From assembly GCA_000724175.1 (NCBI GenBank), contig JPGV01000006.1, positions 2,100 through 66,099 of the forward strand: 64,000 nucleotides of DNA, given 5' to 3'. The notes beneath the pieces were generated by a model. The model searched no databases, was not told where the DNA came from, and was given only the letters and a program-made list of their open reading frames with translations. Origin of the DNA: [Candidatus Thermochlorobacteriaceae] bacterium GBChlB (GTDB lineage: Bacteria; Bacteroidota; Chlorobiia; Chlorobiales; Thermochlorobacteraceae). Positions 34,596 to 44,486 of the stretch are shown here, piece by piece; positions within the stretch are counted from its first letter, which is position 1; each line of letters begins with the position of its first letter. Made by a program: the position numbers and the translations under genes.

Positions 34596-35404
34596 ACGCA
34601 GCCGTCGGCGTTGACATTCACCCCACTGCAGTCGTTAGTCCCGACGCCAAGTTGGGCGAGGGCGTGAAGATTGGTGCGTATTCAGTCGTTGAAGATGATG
34701 TGGAAATTGGCGATGGCACGGAAGTTCTTTCGCACGTTACGATTGGCAGTTATGCCCGCATTGGCAAACAGTGCCGTATTTTTCCTAACGCCATTATCTC
34801 AATGCCGCCGCAAGATTTGAAGTTCGCTGGCGAAAAAACATTTGTCGTCGTTGGCGACCATACCACGATTCGAGAATGCGTTACGCTCAACCGAGGCACA
34901 GCAGCACTGGGCAAAACGGTTATCGGCTCTCACTGCTTGCTAATGGCATATACGCATGTGGCGCACGACTGCATCATTGGAGACCATGCAGTCATTGCCA
35001 ATGCCGTGCAACTCGGCGGACATGTAGAAATCGAGGAGTATGTTACCATTGGCGGATTATGCGGCATTCACCAATTCACGCGCATCGGCAAACATGCGAT
35101 GATTTCTGCGCTCTCAAAACTCACTCACGATGTCCCGCCTTATGTAACTGTTGCCCATGACCGTTACGAGGGCTTGAACCAGATAGGACTCAAACGGCGC
35201 GGCTTTGATTCCGAGGCGCTTAATCGGTTAAAAGATATTTATCGCGTGATTTTTCAGTCAGGGCTGCTTTTGTCTAACGCACTCGCGAAGGTTCGCACAG
35301 AGCTTCCAGAGTCAGCTGAACGCGCCGATGTGTTGCGCTTCTTCGAGTCAGGTAGCAAACGCCAATTTATCCGACCGTTTTTAAGTGGAGCCAACGTCAA
35401 GTAA
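34592..35404 (+). CDS. lpxA: UDP-N-acetylglucosamine O-acyltransferase
   Basis: Catalyses the first step of lipid A synthesis, transferring a hydroxyacyl chain from ACP to UDP-GlcNAc. It has 270 residues. Left-handed beta-helix hexapeptides run from HPTAVVSPDAKLGEG to about residue 190. HTTIRECVTLNRGT (about 91-104) and AYTHVAHDCIIGDHAVIAN (His124 or 127 region, catalytic His) identify LpxA rather than LpxD. The helical C-terminal domain includes GLNQIGLKRRGF. It stands apart from lpxC, lpxD and fabZ, which are not in this window. Confidence 0.93.
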   Translation: MNAAVGVDIHPTAVVSPDAKLGEGVKIGAYSVVEDDVEIGDGTEVLSHVTIGSYARIGKQCRIFPNAIISMPPQDLKFAGEKTFVVVGDHTTIRECVTLNRGTAALGKTVIGSHCLLMAYTHVAHDCIIGDHAVIANAVQLGGHVEIEEYVTIGGLCGIHQFTRIGKHAMISALSKLTHDVPPYVTVAHDRYEGLNQIGLKRRGFDSEALNRLKDIYRVIFQSGLLLSNALAKVRTELPESAERADVLRFFESGSKRQFIRPFLSGANVK

Positions 35405-35464
35405 TTTTGAATAAATGAATTATTCTACTGACTCGTTGAAATACAAGTTTAACTCTATTGCCAA

Positions 35465-37462
35465 ATGCTGCCAACGATGCGCACAATACTCTCTCTATGG
35501 CTTGTCCTTGCATGCTCCGCAACGCTTTTGGGACAATCTTCGTTGCGGCAGAGACAAATAGACAGCCTTCGCGCTGAACTCGACCGCCCACAACAGGACA
35601 CCACGCGCTACGCCCTACTGACCAAACTCGGATTTCTTTACTACGACGACTCGCTGCCCGATTCTGCAATTGCTTTTGCAGAACGCGCCAAAGTTGTTGC
35701 CCATTTGATAGGCGATGATGTGCGCATCTCCGACGCCTGTTTTCTCATCGGAACGACATATCGAGCGCAGTTGGCAACTTACGACAGAGGGTTGGAGTAT
35801 TTTTTTCTTGGATTAACCCATTTAGAAAACGCACGGTCGCATCCACGATACCTTGTCAAAAGAGCACGATTGCTCACGGAAATTGCGTTGAGTTACGAAT
35901 CGCTGGAAGATTTTGAGCAGGCAATCGCCTATTGTATCGAGATAAGACAAATTGCGCGTGAAAACGGATTTAAGTTTTATGAGGCTATTGCCGCTGCCAC
36001 TGAAAGCAGTATTCGTCGGCTTATGGGCGATTACAACGCGGCAATGGTTTTGACCGAAAGAACGCTCGTCTTGCGCCGCGAAATTGGGGACTCGGCTGTT
36101 GTTGCCCGTTCCATCGGCACGGTCGGCGAAATTTTATACCTCAAAGGCAAGCCGCTCGATGCCTTGCCAGAGTTATTCAAAAGCGTTGAGATGCTCAACG
36201 GCGAGATTCACAATACCGTTCGCGCCTACAACAATATCGCGCGGTGCTACCTTGCCATACATATGCTCGACAGCGCAGCGATTTACGCTCAAAAGGGATA
36301 TGACCTCTGCGTCAGCACGCGCCGCAAGTTCGGCATACAGCAGTGCTACAAAATCATGGCGAGTATAAAAGAGCGACAAGGTCAGCTCGAGGAAGCGTTG
36401 TTTTTTCAAAAACGATACAACGAGTTGCGCGATACGGTTTTATCGGGACAGCGCCGCCAACGCGCCGCCACATTGCACATACAAGCCTCTATCGCTGAAC
36501 GGGAAAGGGAAAGAGAGCAAAAGTTGAACCAACAAGTTATTGTGCAAAATGTTCTGTTAGTTATTCTTAGCGTGCTTACGGCAGCGATATTCGTTGTCGC
36601 TTTGGCGTATCACCAAAAGCAAAAGTCGGAACAGGTGTTGCAAGAAAAAAACGCCTTGATTGAAATACAAAATCGGCAGTTGGAAACCCAGCGCGACGAC
36701 CTTGCGGAAGCCAACAAATTGAAATCAGAACTGCTTGCCATTGCCGCACACGACCTCAAAAATCCGCTTCAGAGTGTCGTTGGCTTCGCGTCGCTGATTG
36801 AAGAGAAAGTCGAGCCACAATCGGAATTTGCGCAAATGTCGCGCTTCATCAAGCAGTCGGCAGATAAAATGTTACGGTTGATTAACGATTTGCTCGACAC
36901 GACCGTGATGCAAATGGGTCGAATGAAATTGCGAAAAGCCTCGATTGATGTGGGCAAGCTTATTGAGGACGTGGTTAATGACCACCTTGCATCTGCTCAA
37001 CGAAAAAACCAAACGATAGAAATTACTACTGATAAAAACGCCGTCGCATCTGTTGATGAGGAACGAATGCGGCAAGTCCTCTCGAACCTCATCAGCAACG
37101 CGATAAAATACAGTCCGTCGGGTAAGCAGATAGCGGTTAGCTGTAAGCGAACTGTTGGAAAGACGGTGCCTATGAACGGCCATAACTCTTTGCTGCCCAA
37201 TGCGACCGACAATCTGCTCATTGCTGTTCGTGATGAGGGAAAGGGTTTAACCGAGAGCGATAAAGCCAAACTCTTTCAGCAGTTCCAACGGCTTTCAGCA
37301 CAACCGACGGGCGGCGAGAGTTCAACAGGACTGGGCTTGTGGATTGCCAAAGAAATCGTCGAGTTACATGGCGGAAAAATTTGGGCGGAAAGCAAGGGAA
37401 ATGGCTCTACATTCTTTGTCGAGTTGCCCGCGCTACCTGTCGCCAAACCCATATCGGTCTAA
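35465..37462 (+). CDS. TPR-containing membrane sensor histidine kinase (first of a tandem pair)
   Basis: 665 residues: signal peptide (about 1-23), periplasmic TPR repeats (about 40-340), one membrane helix (about 357-380), a coiled coil, a HisKA domain with phospho-acceptor His429 (ELLAIAAHDLKNPL), and a HATPase domain with NLISNAIKYSP (N box), VRDEGKGL (G1) and STGLGLWIAKEIV (G2). No receiver domain is fused and no response regulator lies nearby. The next gene begins inside its stop (TAATG) and is a paralogue. Confidence 0.92.
   Translation: MLPTMRTILSLWLVLACSATLLGQSSLRQRQIDSLRAELDRPQQDTTRYALLTKLGFLYYDDSLPDSAIAFAERAKVVAHLIGDDVRISDACFLIGTTYRAQLATYDRGLEYFFLGLTHLENARSHPRYLVKRARLLTEIALSYESLEDFEQAIAYCIEIRQIARENGFKFYEAIAAATESSIRRLMGDYNAAMVLTERTLVLRREIGDSAVVARSIGTVGEILYLKGKPLDALPELFKSVEMLNGEIHNTVRAYNNIARCYLAIHMLDSAAIYAQKGYDLCVSTRRKFGIQQCYKIMASIKERQGQLEEALFFQKRYNELRDTVLSGQRRQRAATLHIQASIAEREREREQKLNQQVIVQNVLLVILSVLTAAIFVVALAYHQKQKSEQVLQEKNALIEIQNRQLETQRDDLAEANKLKSELLAIAAHDLKNPLQSVVGFASLIEEKVEPQSEFAQMSRFIKQSADKMLRLINDLLDTTVMQMGRMKLRKASIDVGKLIEDVVNDHLASAQRKNQTIEITTDKNAVASVDEERMRQVLSNLISNAIKYSPSGKQIAVSCKRTVGKTVPMNGHNSLLPNATDNLLIAVRDEGKGLTESDKAKLFQQFQRLSAQPTGGESSTGLGLWIAKEIVELHGGKIWAESKGNGSTFFVELPALPVAKPISV
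36614..36768 (+). repeat. segment nearly identical to 38689-38843
   Basis: 155 bases encoding the coiled-coil linker and start of HisKA in the first kinase. I count about 11 differences from 38689-38843, including few at synonymous sites, whereas the sensor regions of the two kinases have diverged widely. Confidence 0.85.
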
Positions 37463-39525
37463 TGAACATTATGCTCATCACTTTGGCCATTGTTGCGCTC
37501 CATGCCAGTCTGTGGGAACGACGGGCGTCGGCACAAACAGTTTCTGATACGACCGCCATCGATAGCCTCATTGCACGCGCGAAAGTCATGCGAAGCCAAA
37601 ATCCTGTCGAGTCAATTCGCGCTGCTGTTGAGGCACAACGGCTGGCGTCGCGCTTGAATGATTCCGCGCGGCTTGCCGATGCGCTCAACGAACACGGCAT
37701 CTCGGCACGTGTGCCGGGCGATTACGACAGCTCTCTTGCGCTGCATCGTAAGGCTGCTGGACTTTACGAAAAAATCAACAACCGTGTCGGGCTTGCGGCA
37801 GCATGGCTGGGGCAAGGACATGCGCACTTTTGGACGGGCAGAAACGACAGTTCGCTCTACTGTTATTTCAAATCGCTCTCACTTTGTGAGGAAGTCGAGA
37901 ACAAACGCGGCATGGCGAATGCGCTTATCAGCGTCGGAGAAATCTACCGTCGCCGACGGCTCTTCGCGGAGTCGTTGGGGTATCAAGCAAAGGCGCAGCA
38001 GGCTGCTCTTGCAGCTGGCGATTCAGCGCTCTATGCACGCTCGTTACGCGAAACGGGAATTGTTTACCACGATGCTCGGCGGCTTGATTCGGCGCTGAGC
38101 TGTTACTTTCGTGCGCTCAAGCTCTTGCATCACGCGAATGCGAACTTTGCCGTCAATCTTTACAACAGCATCGGAGAAACTTACGAACAGCTCGGCGAGA
38201 CGAGCCGCGCCGTCGCCTATCAAAACAAGGCATTGCAATTCTTCGAGGAGACCAACGACAAACGCGGCATCGCCCGCACGCTTAATGGGTTGGGAGAACT
38301 TCATTTCACACAAGGTCGTCTATCCGAAGGGATTAGCGTTGCGACCAGAGCTGGCGAACTTGCCGAGAGCATTGGCGCATTGCCCGACCGACAAAAAGCC
38401 TATCAACTTCTCTCGTATCTCTATGCCGCTCAAAATCAACCTGAAAAATCCACCGAGTTTCGTCGACGGGCAGCGGCGTTGCAAGATTCGCTCTTGGGCG
38501 AGCAAACCGCACTGAAAATCGCCGAAGTGCAAATGGCTTACGAAAATGAAAAGCGCCAACGCGACATTGACCTCTTGCTTAAAGAGCGTCAACTGCAAGA
38601 GTTGAAATCTGACCGCGAGCGCGCGTGGTTCATCGGTGGGTTGCTTGCGGCGGCGGCAATCTTAGGCGCGATGGTTATTGCCTACATGCAAAAGCGAAAA
38701 TCAGAACAGGCGTTGCAGGAAAAAAACGCCTTGATTGAAACACAAAATCGGCAGTTGGAAACCCAGCGCGACAGCCTTGCGGAAGCCAACAAGGTGAAAT
38801 CAGAACTGCTTGCCATTGCCGCCCACGACCTCAAAAATCCGCTGCAAAGCATTAGAGGATTTTCCATCTTGATACAAGAAGATGCAATGGGCGCACGCGA
38901 GATGGCGACAGTAATTCAACGCGCGTCCGACCGTATGCTGCGCCTTATTGCAGAATTGCTCGACTCCGCCGTGATTGACTTGGGGAAATTGGAACTAAAC
39001 AAACGCCTCATTCACATCGGTGATTTGCTCAGCCGCGTCGTAGAAGAAAATCAAGTTCAAGCCAGCCAAAAGCATCAACAATTCATTTGCCGTATCGAGC
39101 CGAATCTCTTTGCCAACATTGATGCAGAACGCATGCGCGACGTGTTCGATAATCTCATCAGCAACGCCATCAAATACTCTCCGACGGAAAAAACCATTTA
39201 TGTCGAGACGAAAAAGCACACCGAACAACGTAGTCAGAATCGAGATGGCAACCCGCTCCTTGCTCCTGATTCTTCTATTCTGATTTCAATTCGTGACGAG
39301 GGACAAGGTTTAACGGACGACGACAAGAAAAAGCTGTTTGGAAAATTTCAACGCTTATCGGCTCGACCAACAGGCGGCGAGAGCTCAACGGGACTTGGAT
39401 TGTCAATTGTCAAGCAATTGGTAGAACTGCACGGCGGGCGGGTGTGGGCAGAGAGCGCGGGCAAAGACCAAGGCACCACGTTTTTCGTCGAATTGCCTGC
39501 TGCAACGGCGCACGCTACGCGCTGA
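37462..39525 (+). CDS. TPR-containing membrane sensor histidine kinase (second of a tandem pair)
   Basis: 687 residues from an ATG that overlaps the previous stop by one base (TAATG). Layout as in its neighbour: signal peptide (about 1-25), TPR region (about 40-350), membrane helix (about 392-412), coiled coil, HisKA with His455 (AAHDLKNPL) and HATPase with NLISNAIKYSP, IRDEGQGL and STGLGLSIVKQLVELHGG. The TPR part is only distantly similar to the first kinase, so the two probably read different inputs. No response regulator is nearby. Its end overlaps the convergent ABC-F gene by 11 bases. Confidence 0.92.
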   Translation: MNIMLITLAIVALHASLWERRASAQTVSDTTAIDSLIARAKVMRSQNPVESIRAAVEAQRLASRLNDSARLADALNEHGISARVPGDYDSSLALHRKAAGLYEKINNRVGLAAAWLGQGHAHFWTGRNDSSLYCYFKSLSLCEEVENKRGMANALISVGEIYRRRRLFAESLGYQAKAQQAALAAGDSALYARSLRETGIVYHDARRLDSALSCYFRALKLLHHANANFAVNLYNSIGETYEQLGETSRAVAYQNKALQFFEETNDKRGIARTLNGLGELHFTQGRLSEGISVATRAGELAESIGALPDRQKAYQLLSYLYAAQNQPEKSTEFRRRAAALQDSLLGEQTALKIAEVQMAYENEKRQRDIDLLLKERQLQELKSDRERAWFIGGLLAAAAILGAMVIAYMQKRKSEQALQEKNALIETQNRQLETQRDSLAEANKVKSELLAIAAHDLKNPLQSIRGFSILIQEDAMGAREMATVIQRASDRMLRLIAELLDSAVIDLGKLELNKRLIHIGDLLSRVVEENQVQASQKHQQFICRIEPNLFANIDAERMRDVFDNLISNAIKYSPTEKTIYVETKKHTEQRSQNRDGNPLLAPDSSILISIRDEGQGLTDDDKKKLFGKFQRLSARPTGGESSTGLGLSIVKQLVELHGGRVWAESAGKDQGTTFFVELPAATAHATR
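38689..38843 (+). repeat. segment nearly identical to 36614-36768
   Basis: Second copy, 2075 bases from the first, in the same position of the paralogous kinase. Confidence 0.85.
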
Positions 39526-41464
39526 CTTTTTCCCACTCCGTGTAGAGCGTCTCTAATTCCTTCGCCAACAACTTATGTTTCTCAATGGTCTGTTTGGAAT
39601 CGGCGCGTTTGTAAAAATCGGCGCTCGACATCTCAGCTTCTAAGGTTATTTTTTCCGCTTCCAATTTCTCGATTTGTTTCTCGAGTTTATCAAGCTGCTT
39701 TTTGTTGACGGTCGGTTTGCTCGTCGGCACCGTTTTGGCAGTGGGCTTTGCGCTGTCTGTTTTTTTCGGCGTGTCGGCTTTAACGGACGATTTTTTAGAG
39801 TCCGCTTCTGCTTGTAGTTCAGCGTCGATTTTTTCCAAGAACTCTGCATAGCCCGAGAGAAAGACGCGCACGCCGCCGTCTTTCACATAAAAAACTTTAT
39901 CGACCAAACTGTCCAGAAAATATCGGTCGTGCGAGACAATCAATAGTGTCCCGTCGTAATGTTCAAGCGACTCAATGAGCATTTCCTTCGAGCGCATATC
40001 GAGGTGGTTCGTCGGCTCGTCGAGAATGAGAAAGTTCGAGGCGGTCAGCAGCATTTTCGCCAAGGCAACGCGCGACTTTTCGCCGCCCGACAACACGCCG
40101 ATTTTTTTCTCGACTGCGTCGCCCGAAAACAAAAAGCAGCCGAGCAAATCGCGCACTTTTTTTCGAGCCTCACTGTCGGGAGCAGCGTCGAGCATCTCGT
40201 CGAGAATTGACACTTTTTGATTGAGCTTCTCGGTTTGGTGCTGACCGAAAAAAGCAAGGCTGACATTATGCCCCAGTGTGCGTTTGCCCTCGAACTCGGT
40301 TTCGCCCGCCAATACTTTGCACAGCGTCGATTTGCCCGCACCGTTTGAGCCGACAATCGCCACGCGGTCGCCGCGCTCGATTTCCAAAGATACGTTTTTC
40401 AAGACGACTTTCCCGGCTTGGTCGGGCATGGTGTAGCTCTTACGGACATTCTCGAGTGTTATGACCATTCTGCCCGACGGCGCGGCTTTCGGGAATCGAA
40501 ACGAAATCTGCGACAAATCTTGCTCTGGGGTTTCTAATTCTTGTTGCAATTTTTCAATCATACGCACGCGGCTTTGCGCCTGAGTCGCCTTTGTCGCCTT
40601 GGCTTTGAATCGATTGACGAACTGCTGTAAGTGTTCAATCTTCTTTTTGTCGTTCTCGTATTTGGCGATGGATTGCTCGTAGCGCAGCGCCTTTTCTTGT
40701 TCGTAAAATGTGTAGTTGCCTTTGTATTCCGTGATGCGCTTAAATGAAATTTCCAGCGTTTTCGTCGTGAGTTTATCGAGGAAAAATCGGTCGTGCGAGA
40801 TGATGACATACGATTTGTCGTAATTGAGCAAATAGCTTTCAAGCCAGCGCAGCGAATCCATATCTAAGTGGTTCGTCGGTTCATCGAGCAATAAGAGCGC
40901 GGGCTGTTGCAACAAGAGTTTGGAGATGAGCAGCCGCATTTGCCAGCCGCCGGAGAACTCTTTAACGCGCTTTTGAAAATCCTCTTGCGAAAATCCCAAG
41001 CCCGAAAGAATTTTCTCGGCGTCGGATTGCATTCGGTAGCCGCCCAAACGTTCAAATTCATGCGTGGATTCAGAGAAGGTCTCGATGAGTTTATGATAGG
41101 CGTCGCTCTCGTGGTCTATCGGCAGCGTGAGTTCGATTTCCATTCGCGCAATCGCCCGCGAGAGGTCGTAGAGCGTTTGGTTAGCTTGCATTGCATATTC
41201 CAGCGCGGTTTTCTCGAGGTCGCCCTCAAAGGAAATTTCCTGTGGAAGGTAACCGATGGTGGTGTCGGCGGATTTGAGAATTTGTCCCTCGTGGTGCAGC
41301 GTTTGAGAAATCGTTTCGCCTGCAAGAAATTTCATCAGCGTCGATTTGCCCGCGCCGTTCAGCCCAATCAGCGCAACTTTGTCGGTGTCGCCGATGCGAA
41401 ACGATGTATCGATGAGTAAATCTTTCGTGCCGATGGTTAGATGTAAATTTCGCGCTTCGAGCAT
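39515..41464 (-). CDS. ABC-F family ATPase
   Basis: 649 residues with two ABC domains and no membrane segment, the ABC-F layout. Domain 1: Walker A GLNGAGKSTL (about 34-43), signature FSGGWQMRLLI, Walker B LLLLDEPTNHLDMDSL. An inter-domain linker follows (about 240-320). Domain 2: GSNGAGKSTL (about 373), LSGGEKSRVALAK, FLILDEPTNHLDMRS. A Lys/Ser-rich linker and a C-terminal coiled coil (about 590-649) resemble the Uup/YdiF-type tail. ABC-F proteins act on the ribosome, in translation or ribosome-targeting antibiotic resistance; which applies here is not decidable. Confidence 0.93.
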   Translation of the reverse strand: MLEARNLHLTIGTKDLLIDTSFRIGDTDKVALIGLNGAGKSTLMKFLAGETISQTLHHEGQILKSADTTIGYLPQEISFEGDLEKTALEYAMQANQTLYDLSRAIARMEIELTLPIDHESDAYHKLIETFSESTHEFERLGGYRMQSDAEKILSGLGFSQEDFQKRVKEFSGGWQMRLLISKLLLQQPALLLLDEPTNHLDMDSLRWLESYLLNYDKSYVIISHDRFFLDKLTTKTLEISFKRITEYKGNYTFYEQEKALRYEQSIAKYENDKKKIEHLQQFVNRFKAKATKATQAQSRVRMIEKLQQELETPEQDLSQISFRFPKAAPSGRMVITLENVRKSYTMPDQAGKVVLKNVSLEIERGDRVAIVGSNGAGKSTLCKVLAGETEFEGKRTLGHNVSLAFFGQHQTEKLNQKVSILDEMLDAAPDSEARKKVRDLLGCFLFSGDAVEKKIGVLSGGEKSRVALAKMLLTASNFLILDEPTNHLDMRSKEMLIESLEHYDGTLLIVSHDRYFLDSLVDKVFYVKDGGVRVFLSGYAEFLEKIDAELQAEADSKKSSVKADTPKKTDSAKPTAKTVPTSKPTVNKKQLDKLEKQIEKLEAEKITLEAEMSSADFYKRADSKQTIEKHKLLAKELETLYTEWEKVSA

Positions 41465-41540
41465 AGCCTGTGTGCCTCGATAAAGTTAAAACTCAATGAT
41501 GTTAAAAATCGACCGCAAAAATAGACGGCAAAGATAAACA

Positions 41541-41564
41541 AAAAACCCTGCTCCGAGCGCAGGG
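41541..41564 (-). terminator. intrinsic terminator after amt
   Basis: CCCTGC (41546-41551) and GCAGGG (41559-41564) form a 6-bp stem with a 7-base loop. On the minus strand it is followed by TTTTTTG, about 40 bases after the amt stop. Confidence 0.85.
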
Positions 41565-41606
41565 CTTTACAGGTACAGTGTTGAATCTGCTCACATCAGG
41601 GAACTC

Positions 41607-42977
41607 TCAGTTCATCGCCACAACGGATTTTGCGCTGTTGGCATGAACCGTACCGTTGGGCGTTATGTCATCAAGCGATTCGCCATGCTGGCTGATGTCG
41701 AGTCCGATTTCTTCTTGCTCTTCGCGCACGCGCATCGGGATAACTTTATCTGTGAGCATGTAAATCAGATACGACCCGATGAATGTAAAGGCGCCGACGA
41801 CCAGCAGCGCGAGAAGATGATACAGAAATGTTTTCATCTCTCCAAACATCAGCCCGACGCTCTGCGCGAAAACGCCTGTTGCGACCATGCCGACCATGCC
41901 GCCGACGCCGTGGCACGGAAAGACATCAAGCGTGTCGTCGAGCGTCGATTGATTTTTCCAATGCACGGCTAAGTTACTGACGATGCTTGCAATGGCGCCG
42001 ATGAACACACTTGCGCCGACGCTCACATAGCCCGCCGCAGGCGTGATTGCCACCAACCCGACGACCGCGCCGACGCACGCGCCCAACGCCGACGGCTTTC
42101 TCTGTCGAATCCCATCGAAGAAAATCCATGCCAGCATTGCCGACGCTGACGCGGTGTTCGTCGTCAGAAATGCCGTGGTCGCCGTTTCATTTGCCGCCAG
42201 CGCCGAACCCGCATTGAAGCCAAACCAGCCAAACCACAGCATGCCCGTTCCCAGAATCACAAACGGAATGTTCGCTGGCGCGTGCGCTTCGCCAGCATGA
42301 TGCGATTTTCGTCGCCCGAAAAAGAGTGCGCCTGCCAGTGCAGCAAAGCCCGCCGACATATGGACAACCGTGCCGCCTGCAAAATCCAACACGCCCAAGT
42401 TTCGCAGAAAGCCATTGGGATGCCACGTCCAATGCGCAAGCGGCGCGTAGATGAAAAGGCTGAACAAGCAGATAAAGAGCAGGTAGCTTGAAAATCTTAC
42501 GCGCTCAGCGAATGAGCCAGTGATGAGTGCGGGCGTGATGATGGCGAATTTTAATTGGAAGAGCGAAAACAGCACCAGCGGAATTGTCGGCGAGAGGCTC
42601 TCGTTGGTCGATGTGCCAACGCCGTTGAACATAAAAAATGTCGTTGGGTTTCCGATGAGTCCGACCTTGTCGCCGCCAATGCTCTCGCCGAAGGCAAGGC
42701 TGAATCCACAGACAATCCATAGAATGGAAATCACGCCAAGCGCGATAAAACTCTGTAACATTGTCGAAATCACATTGCGCCTGCCCACCATGCCGCCGTA
42801 AAAAAACGACAAGCCGGGTGTCATGAGCAGCACTAAGCCTGAGGCGGTCAGCATCCACGCCACGTCGGCGGCGACGATGGGCTTCGCGTTTGGGTCAGGC
42901 ACGGCAGCGGGCGTGAAAATTCCTGCAATGCCGACCGCAATGAGAATCGAGAACGGAACAATCCATTTTTTTTCCAT
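41607..42977 (-). CDS. amt: ammonium transporter (Amt family)
   Basis: 456 residues with about eleven membrane helices. LMTPGLSFFYGGMVGRRN (about 54-71), HWTWHPNGFL, DFAGGTVVHMSAG (first pore His) and FPCHGVGGMVGM (second pore His) are Amt signatures. The C-terminal cytoplasmic region (MRVREEQEEIGLDISQHGE) matches the GlnK-sensitive tail of AmtB. No glnK/PII gene is adjacent, which is unusual since amtB and glnK are commonly paired. It is divergent from glutaminase, so nitrogen genes cluster here. Confidence 0.96.
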   Translation of the reverse strand: MEKKWIVPFSILIAVGIAGIFTPAAVPDPNAKPIVAADVAWMLTASGLVLLMTPGLSFFYGGMVGRRNVISTMLQSFIALGVISILWIVCGFSLAFGESIGGDKVGLIGNPTTFFMFNGVGTSTNESLSPTIPLVLFSLFQLKFAIITPALITGSFAERVRFSSYLLFICLFSLFIYAPLAHWTWHPNGFLRNLGVLDFAGGTVVHMSAGFAALAGALFFGRRKSHHAGEAHAPANIPFVILGTGMLWFGWFGFNAGSALAANETATTAFLTTNTASASAMLAWIFFDGIRQRKPSALGACVGAVVGLVAITPAAGYVSVGASVFIGAIASIVSNLAVHWKNQSTLDDTLDVFPCHGVGGMVGMVATGVFAQSVGLMFGEMKTFLYHLLALLVVGAFTFIGSYLIYMLTDKVIPMRVREEQEEIGLDISQHGESLDDITPNGTVHANSAKSVVAMN

Positions 42978-43011
42978 ATTTTGCTCCCAATAAAATTAAG
43001 GTGATGCCGTG

Positions 43012-43043
43012 CAAAAGTAAAAATTTCTTAAATGTTCTTCAAG
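43012..43043 (-). promoter_or_regulatory. Bacteroidota-type promoter for amt
   Basis: On the minus strand CTTG (43043-43040), 20 bases, TACTTTTG (43019-43012). The second element matches TAnnTTTG fully and the first differs by one base from TTTG. It lies 35-66 bases upstream of the amt start. Confidence 0.5.
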
Positions 43044-43195
43044 CAACACTTAAATTTTTTAGACGCCGAGGCAAATAGAAAACATCGCTGCACCCGCTCT
43101 CGATGAGCGACCATGTGGCATATTATCTTTTCATTAACTGCCTGCAAATACGCCACCTTTGTCTTAGCTTCATATGTCCAATAACTTGACAAGAT

Positions 43196-44269
43196 ATGAC
43201 ATCGCATTACGCTGACTCTGAGAACGCTGCCAGTCAAGGCGCGATACGCGCGCGCGTCCTTGATATTCTCCGCGAACTGCACCAAAAGTATTTGCCGCAT
43301 GCCTACGGCAAAGTTGCTGACTATATTCCCGAACTCGCAAAGGCTAATCCGAATTGGTTTGGAATTTGCATCGTTACAACCGACGGGCAAATTTTCGAAA
43401 TCGGAGACTCGGATAAACTCTTCACGATTCAATCCATCTCAAAGCCGTTTGTCTATGGCATGGGCTTGGAAGAATTTGGACGCGAGTATGTCTTGAGCCG
43501 CGTTGGCGTTGAACCAACGGGCGATACGTTCAATTCGGTCATCAAGCTCGATATGCAATCGAAGCGTCCGCATAATCCAATGGTGAACGCTGGCGCGATT
43601 GCGATGACCAGCCTTATTCGCGGCAACGACCCGACGGAACGCTTAAATCGAATGTTGCAAATGTTTTATCGATACATTGGCAGGCAGGCGGACATTGACA
43701 TGCCTGTGTTTATCTCGGAGCGCACCACCGGTCATCGAAACCGTGCTATCACGCACCTGATGAAAAATTTTGGAATGATTGACGGCGCGCTCGATGAACA
43801 TCTTGATCTTTATTTTCAGCAGTGTTCCCTGAAAATCACCTGCCGTGATTTAGCCGTGATGGGTGCGACGCTGGCGAATTTGGGCGTGAATCCAATCACG
43901 CAAGAACGGGCGATTTCCGCCGAATACATCAGAGATATTTTGAGTGTGATGTTCACCTGTGGGCTATACGATGCGGCAGGCGAATGGACATATCGCGTTG
44001 GGCTGCCTGCCAAGAGCGGTGTCGGTGGCGGTCTGCTTGCGGTGGTGCCAAACCGCGTCGGAATAGCGGTCTTCTCGCCTCCGTTGGACGCGCACGGCAA
44101 CAGCACGCGCGGCGTCAAGGTCTGCGAAGAACTTTCTCAAAAAATGGGATTGCACGTCTTCGATGCGTGGTTCGGCGAGCGCGGCTTTCTGTCGAGACTC
44201 GGTAACCATACGCCCGAAAAACTTCCCGCCCCAAATTCTCAAAACATAGTCTCCAACGGCGCGCATTAA
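43196..44269 (+). CDS. glsA: glutaminase
   Basis: Beta-lactamase-fold glutaminase that hydrolyses glutamine to glutamate and ammonia. It has 357 residues, with about 35 more at the C-terminus than E. coli YbaS/Yne[15 protein letters not shown] (about 80-93) contains the SxxK catalytic pair. [15 protein letters not shown] (about 128-142), [23 protein letters not shown] and [24 protein letters not shown] are family signatures. A CACCTTTG box 32 bases upstream may be part of its promoter. Confidence 0.95.
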   Translation: MTSHYADSENAASQGAIRARVLDILRELHQKYLPHAYGKVADYIPELAKANPNWFGICIVTTDGQIFEIGDSDKLFTIQSISKPFVYGMGLEEFGREYVLSRVGVEPTGDTFNSVIKLDMQSKRPHNPMVNAGAIAMTSLIRGNDPTERLNRMLQMFYRYIGRQADIDMPVFISERTTGHRNRAITHLMKNFGMIDGALDEHLDLYFQQCSLKITCRDLAVMGATLANLGVNPITQERAISAEYIRDILSVMFTCGLYDAAGEWTYRVGLPAKSGVGGGLLAVVPNRVGIAVFSPPLDAHGNSTRGVKVCEELSQKMGLHVFDAWFGERGFLSRLGNHTPEKLPAPNSQNIVSNGAH

Positions 44270-44423
44270 ACCGACGGTGCGGCCACAAACCCTCCTCTAA
44301 AAAACAGCGTAAAAAAAGCGACTTGTATGTGAGCCGGTGGTCTCGATTGAAGAGCACTCAGCGCAATTTGCCTAAACCGCGAGAAATGTCTTCGGAAAAA
44401 TGTTTTTGAATAAATCAGCGATT

Positions 44424-44453
44424 TTGCCGCGCATTGTGGTATCTTGTTAGAAT
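44424..44453 (+). promoter_or_regulatory. candidate promoter for the cfa-like gene
   Basis: TTGCCG (44424-44429), 18 bases, TAGAAT (44448-44453), ending 33 bases before the ATG at 44487. Not of the TTTG/TAnnTTTG type. The 217-base gap downstream of glsA holds nothing else I can recognise. Confidence 0.35.
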
Positions 44454-44486
44454 TTCTCGAATCAACAAACGCAAAGGAATCGACGA

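Noticed and set aside
41607-44269. A nitrogen-regulatory operon with glnK next to amt
   Set aside because: No PII-like gene is present on either side; only amt and the divergent glsA can be supported.
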